Source of the DNA: Anthostomella pinea
Taxonomy: Eukaryota; Ascomycota; Sordariomycetes; Xylariales; Xylariaceae
Assembly: GCA_963556695.1 (NCBI GenBank)
Contig: CAUWAG010000006.1
Coordinates: 1,674,001-1,738,000, forward strand
Reading direction: 5' to 3'
Length of the DNA stretch: 64,000 nucleotides
The notes below the pieces were generated by a model. It had not been told where the DNA came from. It ran no database searches and saw nothing but the letters and a program-made list of their open reading frames with translations. Shown here piece by piece: positions 1 through 11,016 of this stretch. Position 1 is the first letter of the stretch. Each line of letters starts with the position of its first letter. A program made the position numbers and the translations under genes.

Positions 1-1587
1 GGACGACTGACCATACACTGTATAGAGGTGTTTGAGTATATTCATTGATCTTTCGAAGTGTTCTGGTGCAAATTAGCTTATGCCCCGAGCTGCCAGCGCG
101 GCGGGCTTACCCAGAGAAGGGAAGCGCTTCGTCTCGAGCCAGAGCAAAGCACGTCCTCGTATTCGAAAGCATCGCCGTGACACCCGTGAATAACTGCACG
201 AGGATAACCCAGAACCACATCCCGAGACCGCCAGCTCGCCCGCAGGCATTGAAGAAGACCTGGGCGGTGGGGTTGCCCATCGGTGAGGTCAGTATGGACT
301 CGAGGGTGCGGGCCCCGAACCCGAAGGCGACGTTGGGAGCCAGCCGGATACCCATGAGATGATTATGGCTTGGACGATGGCCACCGGGCCGCTCGCGGCG
401 GCGTTTTGCTGCTCTTCTGACATGTGGGCTGTGGCGTCGTAGTCGGTCATGGTCTGCGGACGTTAGCTGAGGACCTGCTCTTTGCGACGAAAACAGGTCA
501 TCGTCGAATTTGGGACACGAACCCATGCTACGCTGAGATATCCGATCCGAAACGAGAAGCCTTCGCTATTCCATCCAGACCCGTCTATGACGTTTCCAAA
601 GACCTCGCTTGCCGGCAGCTTGTTGGGCGTGAGGACGAGGAGAGCTATAGAGATCACGACAGAACCGATGACTGCATATTGTCAGCAAACGCGCTACGCG
701 AGAAGCTGGCCTAGCCGAAAAAGTCGAACATTGATATAAGGGGTGGCGGACTTGCGGTTTATAGGCGCGAACCAGCGTATCAGGTCACTGAGCTGCTTCG
801 AGGATAACGAGCAGATGACCCTATGGCATATGAGGATACCGACGCTAACACCAACGGTAGACTGCGCAATTGGCACATACGCGAATGTTCCATCCTCACG
901 CACGGAGCCCATCGACTCCGCGGCTAAGGTCTGGGGGATGTCAGCCGACTGGAGAGTTTCGCCCTGGACGACTGACCATTTGTGCGACGGAGTAGCCTAC
1001 ACTGGCTACGGTGTTCCGTCAGTCACACCTCCAAGCTTGATAGTACTGCAGTACTCACCAACACTAGCGGTCCTAATACACGTGGGTTACGATAGCCAGC
1101 TATGAATGCTTGGTGGCGGACTTACTGGCCGAGGAAGTTGGACCGGCCGATCATCCATGCCGCAACCGAAACCTTCTTATGGGGCAAAACATGCTTCGTG
1201 ATGAAGTACATGCCGCCAGACATCGGATATGCAGAGACCAGTTCGGCGACTTCGAACCATGTGAGCAGAAGAGCCAAGGCTGGACGATGAGCCGTCTACC
1301 TACCTGACAGCGCGATGCATAACGAGAAGAAGGACCCCGAGAACCAGGCCCAGATGGCAGTACTCGGCCCGCCAGCAGCCAGAGGTGAGCCCCAAGATGC
1401 CGGGACTGTGTTGGCCAGCCTGGGTTTCGCTAGAGACCGAATCAACCTGAATGACGCTGTACTCACCCGATCCCAACACGCCCAGTATGGATATGGCGTG
1501 GCTGAGAGTACTCCATCGAGTGAACTCGCGTCGGAACTCCTGTCGATAACCCAGGCTCTCTAGAAGATCTTCGTCCGACTCAACCAT
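1..1587 (-). CDS. Amino-acid/GABA-type permease (APC superfamily), 3' end outside window, one frameshift
   Basis: Multi-pass plasma-membrane transporter of the fungal APC permease family; the substrate (amino acid, GABA or choline) cannot be fixed. The ATG is at 1587 and the N-terminus reads ESLGYRQEFRREFTRW, a family hallmark, followed by SILGVLGSVPASWG, VAELVSAYPMSGGMYF and, near the left edge, FALARDEALPFSG and NEYTQTPLYSVW. Nine exons join in frame: 1467-1587, 1304-1405, 1126-1249, 1059-1072 (14-nt microexon), 977-1005, 756-930, 523-671, 111-453 and 1-62. Seven introns are GT-AG of 46-69 nt; that at 672-755 is GC-AG (donor GCAAGT). One uncorrected -1 frameshift lies at about 337-345, between the residues ISWVSGW and PNVAFGFG. 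It is either an inactivating deletion or a sequence error; everything else looks intact. Exon structure is my inference from family homology. Confidence 0.85.
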
Positions 1588-2547
1588 GGTCGACTGCGCT
1601 GCCCGCTGATGAGTCGGGCACGATGCTCGCGGTCGCCTGCTTGCCGGCTATGGCTGCGTCTCTGCTATCGAATGATATGATCTTCCAGTACGAGGGAAAG
1701 TGAGATTCGGATCCTGAAACCCGTGATGCTCTTTGATTAGATGCGACTTGTATGTGGCCGTTCCTGTTTTGGTCCTCTTATCCATCTAGTCCCATAGACC
1801 TACCTGGGTTGGCGGGAGGCGTCACACTTCATGTTCTTTAGACGGTGTCTCACCTCATGGGTGATGCGTCTTCCGTATAGAGCCTTTGCTTGGCAACACA
1901 TGGGGTCCCGGCTCGTTTGGGTGATACCATCGTCGCCTTCTCGAACGTTTGGGGATTCTTTGTGTGGGGTAAAGAGAGGCTATCGTGCCGCGCTTTGACT
2001 GTCTGCACATGGCGTGGTTGAGTCAACTCTGACTGCATCCGACTGCTTTTCTCAGCAATCATCACGATCGTTATCGCTCAGAACACGGGAGACCATCGTC
2101 ATGTCACTGTTTCGCCTGAGGTCTTACCCGGAGGCCTTCAGTCTTGCATTCTCCTCTCATCCGGATGAGCTGCCGAGTCCCAGCCACCAGCCCTTCTCAG
2201 GGTGGAGTAGAAGTCGACACAGCAGCCGTGCGCAGTCTGGTAAGCGTTGACGTGCAGAGCGGACGGAGAAGCCTCTTCCCTGAAATCACGTTCAGTTTGG
2301 CCTCAACAACAAACAAGCAATTGATTGGTAGGGTTGCCGATGGAGGCGGGCTGCATGAATCCCCTGCTAGGATCTCGGCTTCCAGAGGCTCTCATAAACC
2401 CGTCATCACGTTTCGTACAGTCGTCGGGCGATGGAATAAGGGAAGCGAAGTATCCTGCGAAACACACAACCACCGACGACGGCGCAATCAGCAAAGATAT
2501 TTTAAAATGCCACCACAATGAGTGGTAAAAATAAAAAATATTGCTGT
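1588..2547. other. Intergenic, no gene seen
   Basis: This should hold the permease promoter on its left side. Open frames are short and have no recognisable motif on either strand. Confidence 0.5.
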
Positions 2548-2630
2548 TGCATTAGCCGCGAATCGAACGCGGGGCCTGCCGAAGATGCGATGCATGGCAA
2601 CGGCAGATTTTACCACTAAACCACTAATGC
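2548..2630 (-). tRNA. tRNA-Gly(GCC) with a 12-nt intron
   Basis: Read on the minus strand, the acceptor stem is GCATTAG/CTAATGC with discriminator A. The D arm is GGTTTAGTGGTAAAAT and the anticodon loop begins TTGCCA inside a TGCCG/CGGCA stem, giving anticodon GCC. Twelve extra bases sit just 3' of position 37, the canonical place for a nuclear tRNA intron. The T arm is CCGCG-TTCGATT-CGCGG. The gene looks intact and should be transcribed by RNA polymerase III from its internal boxes. Confidence 0.9.
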
Positions 2631-4213
2631 TGGGTCAAGAAGATGACTAGTCGCCGCTTGTTGTATGATTGCCGGCGAATAATTGGCCATTAGGTTCGCA
2701 ATGCCGAAGAATCATAGGCTGATGAGTTCAATGTGGGGTTGTCGCGTAAATAAAGGCGACCAACAAGGGCTCCCAACTCAGGATACTACAGCGAAGACGA
2801 CAACAAAGCAAGCTCAAATCGTCTCGGAAATCAACTTAACCTTTGTCACTGCTCGTCACAAACACTCAAGAAGTCAATCCCCTTGCGACGTCCTATACGA
2901 AGTGTCCCGGTACTACGCGCGTGGATCCCGGGTCAGCAGAGCTGTCGCGTGCTCCTCTACCAGTCGTCACTTGTTCGGGAGGTCGAGACCGAATATTCGC
3001 TCACGATTCAACATCGAGGCTCGGGAATCATCATGGGGGTCTTTCGATATTGGTCTCAACTAGACCAATCTGCTGACTTTTCCCGAATACACCGGCAACC
3101 TTGTGAGGATTTCGATACGACTTACTCGTTGCAGTAGTTTTCGTCTTGTGGCCGACATGGCTCTAGTTGCCGTCGCCGTTGACCGTCTAATTGACTGGCA
3201 CAAGCAATACCACACTGCCGGCTTGTCTCGAGTGCACCTTGCTACGCAAGGCATCAGACTGAACCGTGTTGGGTTGTACGATATCATCGGGTCTCGAACC
3301 TGCTGGGTAGGATATGACGGCGTCGTTTGAGAAGCCCGACCGGTTCCCCTGCTGTAATCAGCCACAGAGCAAAGGGATCGCACTGGCAGAGATGACAGCG
3401 GCTATAGTGCTTACGACCTTAGCCACGACTCTATCAACGGAATCGTACTTCACCTCTTCTAGCCACGTTGACCCGGCGGATACGACGGAGATGCCCGGAC
3501 GGCGAAAGATGCCCGGCCGCCAACAAGAGCTACTTGTTCGTGTGGCTGGAAAAAGGGGAGCGGTAAGGAGTAGGCTCTCCTCTTTCTGCACATATCGAGT
3601 GCCTTTTCCTCTCAGTCGCTTGGGCGTGGTGAAGGCAAGTGACGGCAACAATCACATATTGCTGACAGGGAGGAGCCAGGCTCGACAGCATCAATCTTCA
3701 CAGTCTTCTGCTTCTCCATTGTCACCACTTTTCTACGGCGACTGTGAGGAGCAAGAATTAAATTAACTATTAAAAATACTCGGCCGATACACAAAGCATG
3801 ACGTTCACAGCAATTGTCAGCAACAATATCCTTGTTGCTACAAGCCCGAATCTACAAGCACAAAGGCACTTGCGTAACAGTAGCATTGTCTCGACTGGTT
3901 CGTTGTACTGTTGTGTCCATACAAAGGAAGGGTCTGCAAACCACCAACGTATGCTTTGTCTCTACCGCGGTGTTCAGAAACTGCACCTTTGAATGCCCGC
4001 CAATGCAGCAAGTTGTTATCGAACAACACTGGTGTTCATTAACATGATCGCCTAGGCTACGTGCATATATATAGCAGATCCGCCGCTCCTCTTCATCATT
4101 TCTCTTTCCCTCCATCATCACCACAAACACAGGAAACTCAAGTCCCGAATCCAAAACTCAACATCTCAACTCACCTAGAAAACCCCATCAACTCAACACC
4201 CACTCCACCAACC
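2631..4213. other. Intergenic, no convincing gene
   Basis: Several frames of 60-150 codons exist on both strands, overlapping one another, without family motifs or plausible splice structure. A CT-rich stretch at 4085-4210 just before the next ATG looks like the promoter and leader of the small membrane protein gene. Confidence 0.45.
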
Positions 4214-4579
4214 ATGGCGTCCCACGTGTCCGTCATGGAATCCCTCTCCGCGTCCTTCACCGGGTGGCTACTGCACGACGCATTGCCTTCCCTCACGGAC
4301 CGCGCTGCGTCCTTCCTGCAGAGCCTGCCCCTGTCCACCTCCTTCTTCAGCCTCGTCGCCCTGTTGTTCTTCACGCTTGTTATCTTGTTCTCGATTTATT
4401 CGATTGTGCGAAAGGTCTTGAGCATCATCAAGTACTGGGTCGTCATTATGGTGTACTTATTGCTTCTTGCAATCTTGGGGGCGGTGCTTTTCTTGCACCC
4501 TCCGGTCGCTGTGGCGGTTGGTCTCCTGGTCCTGCGCCTGTGGGTGCGCCGGCGCTCGGCGGGCTCGCGCCAGGCTTAG
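4214..4579 (+). CDS. Small integral membrane protein, 121 aa, unknown function
   Basis: A single-exon frame. The ATG has a good fungal context (CAACCATGGC) and follows a CT-rich leader with TATATATA at 4065-4072. Residues 1-50 are amphipathic and Ser-rich. Residues about 53-72 (FSLVALLFFTLVILFSIYSI), 80-100 and 100-115 are hydrophobic, giving two or three membrane passes. The tail RRRSAGSRQA is basic, which favours a cytosolic C-terminus. Length and layout are loosely like the nuclear-envelope protein Apq12, but I see no diagnostic residue, so that is only a suggestion. The frame is clean and its base composition is more GC-rich than the flanks. Confidence 0.55.
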   Translation: MASHVSVMESLSASFTGWLLHDALPSLTDRAASFLQSLPLSTSFFSLVALLFFTLVILFSIYSIVRKVLSIIKYWVVIMVYLLLLAILGAVLFLHPPVAVAVGLLVLRLWVRRRSAGSRQA

Positions 4580-6667
4580 GGGGCTGTCTGCCTACTTGGT
4601 GCTCAAGGATGAGGTGAAGGGTAGGTGGTCTTTCTTTGTGTCAGTGCCTAAGATTGCTTATTTGTTTAGTTGTTTAGCTGTTTATTGCGCGCCATGAAAA
4701 ATAAAATAAAATAAGGGATAACAACCCGCACCACACTCTGATAATAGCCTCAACCTGATTGCTTTGTGACTCGCTTTTAGTGTCAGCGCCGATGAAAATG
4801 TATCGTATGAATCCGTGTTTGGTGTCGTCCATCTCCCTGAGGCAGCTGTCGGCCGGGGATGTCGCGATAGTCGGAGGCCTGGGATGCCAATGCGCCGCGC
4901 TGGCAGGCCGCCAGAAGCTCTTTCAGAGTTGACTTCGAAGGCCGACCCAGTCATTCAGGTCATACGATATGTGTTCGGCCCGGGTTGGGCGCCGGTATGT
5001 GTGGATTCCGAGAGACACCATCGAGCCACGATCTGACCTAACGAACATAACAGCGGGTATGGCCGTTGACATGGCCCCTGTGTTTCCGAATAGAAACATC
5101 TCCATCGGCGAAACCCATCAGCTCGCTAATTATGCAGCTTGCGCTGCTATGCTCTGCAAGCAATCGATGGTGGGCCTGATCATCATGACAGGTATGGAAG
5201 TCCGGCCTGCTGGGCGGAGCAAGCAGGGCGGTTCGTTTCAACGTCTTGCTCTAGGCCCAGTGACCACGGAGACGAAGGTCGTCAGTCAATACTACGGGAT
5301 TCCGAAGTTGACTGTGCAGACGAAAGGACAGGCGGCCATATGGGCGTTGGTCCTTGTTGTCCCCGGCTTGAGGAGCTCTAGTTTGGGTTCGATTTTCAAC
5401 GAGTTTCCCTGTGTGGGGGAAAGTGGAAGCAAGTTCATTGCAATCGAGCGAGGGTGATTGCGTTTGTCATCTATCAAATACCATGTGCGGTGTCTGTGTA
5501 GATTGCAACTTGTCTTTTTCTATATATACAGTATACCATCGACCTTGGTCACTCTCTTGACCTCATGCTTCAGTTCCGGTTTTATGATAAGCAATTCCGG
5601 GTACCCTCGTCGCTTCAGAAGCGTTACCCAACTTATTTTCATCGTCACCATCTGGATTCATTCGCCTCGGGACGTCACGACTACCTGCATTATGCGATAT
5701 AGTTTCCAGCTGCTGCTCGAATTGGGTGACAGTGAAAACGTCTCATCGTCCAATTCGTATCCGATAGTACTGGCTGCGATTAGCGACTTCGAATTGAGAG
5801 CTGGTTCGATGTAGAGAAACGCGATGACTCCTGGGACGCTCATCAACCCGGCAATCTATCAGGGCAGCACAAAGCATGGAGTCTCGCGAGGTATCAGCAG
5901 ACTGGTCACCGAACGAACTACCTGGGACCACGCAGCAGGCCATAGCCACAATCAAATACTTTAATCCCTACAGTCCGGAGACTAGAACTAGGTGAGCCCG
6001 CACAATCAGTGCGGCTGGGTATGGTAATCACCCCTTTTCGAGCCACATAGGGGCACTGCCGCACTGCCGCACTATCAGCCGCAACACCACCCTCGCTCTT
6101 CTTGCCTCCATTCGTTTTCAAGTCAAATCAACAAGGCTCCACAACCACATGCATTGCATCCAATCGTGTCGAGTATCAGGGACTGCACTAACAGTCACCC
6201 CTGGTAGGCTCTTGAGGTCCCAAGTCGGATTGCCACCTGCATTCTTCTCTCCATAATCCCTTGCCTTTCTTGGGTGCCTGGGTTCCTTCCTTCCTTCCTT
6301 CCTTATACAGCTGCGTGGAGCTCCAGAATACTTAACATGTACTTCTGATTGTACTCTCGATACCTTACGTTCATGACCCCTGCGTCTTTCAGTTATCATC
6401 ACTCGGTTACCTACTGCATCGCGATTGGCACCCTTCACTCGGTCCTCTCCTCTGCTCCTTCCTCCCATTACTATCTCAACTTTACCACTTGAACCTCGAG
6501 GCTCCTACGTGCCACCCATTCCTCAACTGCACCACCAGATTCATCTGGTAAGGCGGGTAACAATGCCTCGCACCAGGGCTGCCGCCGCAAGATAAGTCAA
6601 AGGCTACCTACCACATGAAAATTGTCTAGTCCACTCCCATGGATATCATGAGTAACCTAACCTTGAT
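4580..6667. other. Intergenic, no convincing gene
   Basis: A 162-codon plus-strand frame at 4969-5457 has no recognisable domain and no splice support. A short (TTCC)n run lies near 6285-6303. I see no RNA gene here. Confidence 0.4.
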
Positions 6668-7890
6668 ATGGACAGCCATTCTCGTCGCTCTCACAAATCT
6701 CGCCTTGAACGTCTTCCATTGGAGTTGCAACGCATGATAATCCGCAACACTGCCGATGCGAATGCGACCATCTGTCTCGCTCTGACAGGACCAGTCTTCT
6801 ACGACCTCATCGCAACCTACGAGCTCGAGATCTCCCGAGCAATGCTTGAGTCATTCATCGGACCTGAGTTATTGCCTATTGCAACTTGTATCCGACATTT
6901 TCCCCGAGGAGTATAGGTTCTTCTTTCCCTCGCGCAAGGAGGACCCCAAGCGTCTGATCCCGGTCCTCGAGCAAGCCTTTGAGCAGTTCTGGGAGAATTT
7001 TGCTCCTTGGGAACAGCAGCAGGTCTGCTGCATTCAGATCTTGCTTGAGAACCACATTCGGGCAGGTAAGCGGAACATCCATTGCTGTCAAGGTACTTTC
7101 TCCTTCTAACCGTCTTACAGTTGTTGATGTCGAGAGCTTATATTTCTCCTGGGTTCGCGTTGCAAGTATCGTGCCAGAGTTCATCCTATACCGCGGACTA
7201 AACGATCTACGACGACTAGAAATCACGCCCAGTCCATGAGAAAGCAATCAGCTGCGCGATTCGTCGGATGATGATCAACCCAACACCCGGAACGTGGATT
7301 TCCCTCCCATCCAACACTACCGGACGAAGGCTCGGAACTCAGACCATGATTGGCCTTGGATTCCAAACCGTGAAGGACTTGTTGAAGCCAGTACCATGGA
7401 GATCTTTGCAAGATGCCTTGAAGATGACTCGGGCCCTGGTGACGCCTGGCTACACACCATGATTCAGGCCCACGTACGTGGTAGGGACTCCGTATTCCGT
7501 GTTCGGAATACCCTTTTCAACTGCGAGAACTGCATGACACTATGGGGGTTCCCTTTCTGGGATCGAAGCAGACTGGACGGGCATGCGAATGGCGACCTTG
7601 CAACAAGGGCTGAAATGTTGAAGGTGAACATTGAAAAAAAAAAACAAAGACGATGCATATTGGCAACGAGGGCTGGGAGCTCATGAACACCATCCTTGTC
7701 ATTGTCGCAAAAAGGTTCGAGAGCGCGGTATATTCAGCAAACTCTATTAGTGAACTACTTCATCGCCACCATTCGCAGTCAGTACCGCCACCTGCTGCAG
7801 TTCGAAGAGGCTGCCGAGGTCGTCAACGACTTCTTTGTCGTGAAAAACGTGAAAAACGGAAACGACGGGTTTTCCCTGGGCGAAGTCTGA
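6668..7890 (+). pseudogene. F-box-like protein gene, broken
   Basis: The start MDSHSRRSHKSRLERLPLEL followed by a Leu-rich helix pattern (CLALTGPVFYDLI, ISRAMLESFIGPELLPIA) is the usual layout of fungal F-box proteins, adaptors of SCF ubiquitin ligases. After residue 75 the frame shifts near 6890 without a possible intron and continues as DIFPEEYRFFFPSRKED. A good intron at 7076-7120 (GTAAGC, CTAAC, TTACAG) joins HIRA to VVDVESLYFSWVRV. Further frame changes follow near 7240 and 7650, next to an 11-A run. The last frame ends at 7890 with the plausible C-terminus IRSQYRHLLQFEEAAEVVND. At least two disruptions outside introns make this a decayed gene or one with several sequence errors. The F-box assignment is by pattern only. 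Confidence 0.55.
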
Positions 7891-8451
7891 CCATATTCAA
7901 CCACAAGTAAGCGAATCGTACATTCTTACTGCAGCCTCATGCTAACAGCGATCTAGTGGTTAACACGAAGTATGATCTGGGTGATGCTCAATCAAGGGGC
8001 TTCGGGTCAGGACTAAGGGCATTCTCGGTGAGACAAGAAGTCCTACGGGGTATAATGTATGTATAAGCGTGCTTCTTTTCACACCTGCACACAACGGAGC
8101 GCTTCGAGTGATATGGCGTGATGGGACATTGTGGAGCAACCGTTTCTTTACATGTAGTTGTACTGTCTGCCTAAATGGATTACGTCTTGATTTTATCTTC
8201 CAATGTGCCTTTGTGGTAGTGCTTCTAGAAAGGTGATACCATGATTCCCGCCAAGTATCTAGGTTTGCTAAGTTGACTCTTTGCCGTCATGCATGTGGCT
8301 AGAGGCATAGGGTGTACCGATAGGGTGGTTACACAACTTGACCTCATGCACTCATGCATATAACCCTGCCCACTCTGTTGGTGGCGGAAAAGAGTTGGAA
8401 GTGTTGGGACGACCAACATGCACCTGGCCAAGGCCACGGGTCGAAGACATA

Positions 8452-8933
8452 CCCATCCCCCCCCCTACTTCTCGTACACCCCCACATCTCGTACAGCCAA
8501 ACCCCACTATCACCACCAAAACACCCCATTTTGCACCTACACGTAACGGAGGCTATTCACATTGTATAAATTTAGCAAAATTACTATGAGTAGAAGAATG
8601 ATACGGCTTCAAAACGATATACGTCTTAAAGCCGTGGCATAAGGCAATATAAAGTTATAATAGATTAGGCCCGAGGTTTATGACGACCTTGTTTCCCATA
8701 CACATTGTATGGAGGACTAGATCTTACGCGACCGTAAATAATTCAAGAAATAAAATACTTAAAAGTAAACGGCCTTGAAGTATTACATACTAACTTAGAT
8801 AACTATATACGTACGAAGTTTCATATATATAGACCTTATATATCAAAAGTTATGAAAAAGTGGTGTTATATATGGTAGTTTTGTATGGGAGTGTACGAGA
8901 TGTGGGGGTGTACGAGATGTGGGTGGGGGATGG
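8452..8933. mobile_element. 482-bp MITE with the terminal repeats of Fot1/Pogo-like element B
   Basis: The element is flanked by TA on both sides (8450-8451, 8934-8935). Its ends are inverted copies that start CCATCC plus a C-run and contain the motif CTCGTACA twice per end (8473-8508 on the left, 8892-8917 on the right). The same end structure borders the transposon at 55145-61074. The first about 120 bp also match beyond the inverted repeat, for example AGCAAAATTA near 8574. The AT-rich interior codes for nothing. It is best read as a non-autonomous deletion derivative moved by a B-type transposase. Confidence 0.85.
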
Positions 8934-9041
8934 TAAAGACAACGTAGATTCTCCTCTCGTAGCTCCATCTCCTAAGCCATCCATCCCCTTCCGTCTCTCT
9001 CATTTGGAGTCCATCATCGCCAACAGCCAACGACACCCAAT

Positions 9042-10473
9042 ATGCCTCAAACGGTAGTAGTGGTACGTCAATTGATATCAGGACTGGAATCGTTCGTATA
9101 ACTAACATCGCACCACCGGTGATCAGGTCGGCGGCTCCCTCGCGGGACTTATACACGCTCTGCAGCATAAACGTCGAGGCAACAACGTGACAATCCTCGA
9201 GCAAGAGACAGGCGAGCGACATAGCCACCATGCCGGGATTGGTTTCGTGTCCTACCTGGACTCTTTTCTTTCCAAGTACGACAGAACGGGTGTCACGCCG
9301 GCCTTTACGTACGAGACAAGGCAGTTCGCGTGGTACAGGCATCCCCGGCTATTGACCACTCGCGGCAAACAGAGGCTCACCAGCTGGGGACTCATGCAGC
9401 GGATCCTCAGGGCTAATTTCGATGGTACGGCTTCGGCCACATGTCCGGAACCACCTGCTGATGATGAGGGCGATGGCGTGGCTGCATACCTTGCTGGGAA
9501 GCGGGTGGTTGCCTTGGAGTATTCCGACCGAGACCGCACCGTCAGGGTCATCTACACCGATACCGACACGGGAAAAGAAGCCTTCATCGATGCGGACCTA
9601 GTAATTGGGGCGGACGGCATTCACTCGACGGTGCGCCGGCTTGTACGAGCACCACACACCCGAGGTCATGCTGGATACATCGCCTGGAGAGGTACCTTAC
9701 CTGAGAAGATGGTATCCACTGGAGCAGTGAAGTACTTCTCGGATCAGGTGACTCTGAACTTCTCAGGGCTGTCGTACCTTGTTTGGTAAGTAGGGTCGCC
9801 TGCCTGTTAATCCATTCCAAACGTGTCGTGTCTAACCCGATTGTCAAGCTATATCATCCCCTCCGAAGATAGCATCGAGAGCGGCAAGCGACTGCTCAAC
9901 TGGGTTTGCTACTACGACGTCCGCGATGACTCGGCCGAAATGGCGTAGATATTCACCAATATACACGGCAAACGCCACCAGAACACCCTCCCACGCGGAT
10001 TGGTCAGCCCAGATGTCTGGAAGCGGGCGCGAGGTGGCCTCCAGATCTGCCAATATTTCCGAGAGCTGGTGGATACGACACCCGACCCCTTTGTCACTAA
10101 GGTAAACGACGTGAGGTGCGAAACGGCCAGCTTCTACGAGGGCAAGGTTCTGTTGGTAGGGGATGCTTTCACGACGCTTCGGCCGAATATGGGAGCCGCA
10201 ACCGAACAGGCTGCGTTCCATGCCAATTCCCTTGAAGAGATGTACGAGGGAAAGAAGACTCTAGCAGCGTGGGATGACGAGGTTCGTCTACACGCAGAGC
10301 GTCTCGTTCTGCTTAATGAGATTGTGGGGAACCTCGGTCGAGGAACATTGCTTTCCCTTCTGAAGTACCTTGGTCGAGGAACGGTGTATTCCCTTCTGAA
10401 GTCCTTTCTTGTCTTTTTGGCTTTTGCTATAAGGGAGAAGCTTGGGGGAATAGGGGCCCAGGGCCAGGGGTAA
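9042..10473 (+). pseudogene. FAD-dependent monooxygenase, one in-frame stop
   Basis: Flavoprotein of the PHBH-like class, which hydroxylates aromatic or polyketide substrates with NAD(P)H and O2. Exons are 9042-9062, 9127-9785 and 9849-10473; both introns have GT donors, CTAAC branch points and AG acceptors. The N-terminus TVVVVGGSLAGL is the FAD dinucleotide-binding motif split by intron 1. ADLVIGADGIHSTVRR (about residues 180-195) is the DG motif, and VLLVGDAFTTLRPNMGAATEQA is the GD motif near residue 310. Expected length is 434 aa, normal for the family. Codon 9946-9948 is TAG in the run SAEMA-stop-IFTNIHG, where relatives have a charged residue; it is the only defect. The C-terminal hydrophobic stretch contains a 12-codon tandem duplication (10333-10365, 10369-10401). 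Pathway is unknown; no biosynthetic cluster surrounds it. Confidence 0.85.
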
Positions 10474-11016
10474 GGGAGCTGGCGGGACGTTTGGACTGTA
10501 AAGGACTGATCATAAGATGATAAAATATACATTCTTCTATATTGATTATCGTATCATCCGCCAGGCGAGAACTACCTGACCGATAATTAGCCTACCGGCC
10601 ATGCCCTCGCCGCCATCCTCTCACTTCACGAGGTTTGGTGAGCAGAGTCGCCATTGTACTCATGAGCAAGATCTCCTCCAACCTGCCTGGTGGGATATGA
10701 CAGTTTCACCTCAAAGACGATAATACTTCTCCCGTTTGGACTACTTCCTCGTCATTATCCGAGCCTCGGCGTCATCTATATATCCATCTCCAGCCTCGTA
10801 GATACCTTTGGGCGCCCTTGAGGCCAGGATGGCTCCTGTCGCTCAGCTCTAGGATCTCTCAGTGACCCGAGAAGCAACCAACCACCTTGCAAAAACAACT
10901 ATTTTTCTTGGCGCCCCACTGTTAGGGCGCAACCTCTATATCTGCACTAAAACAGGCATTTATTTCAGTACCTGACTATCCTTGCCAAGGCGCAGAAAAT
11001 TTTTCTCACAAACTGG
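10474..11016. other. Spacer including the likely LINE 5' UTR
   Basis: No gene is seen. Some part immediately upstream of 11017 should be the LINE 5' untranslated region. I could not place the boundary, because no copy of the sequence following the LINE tail (ATTCCATTCC) occurs here as a target duplication. Confidence 0.4.

Noticed and set aside
1..13. Repeat GGACGACTGACCAT shared by 1-14 and 965-978
   Set aside because: In one place it codes permease residues, in the other it lies in an intron start; a 14-bp match within one gene-rich kilobase is probably chance.
4969..5457. 162-codon plus-strand frame
   Set aside because: No recognisable motif, no clear start context, no splice support.
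8866..9342. 158-codon minus-strand frame
   Set aside because: Overlaps the MITE end and is antisense to the first exons of the monooxygenase.
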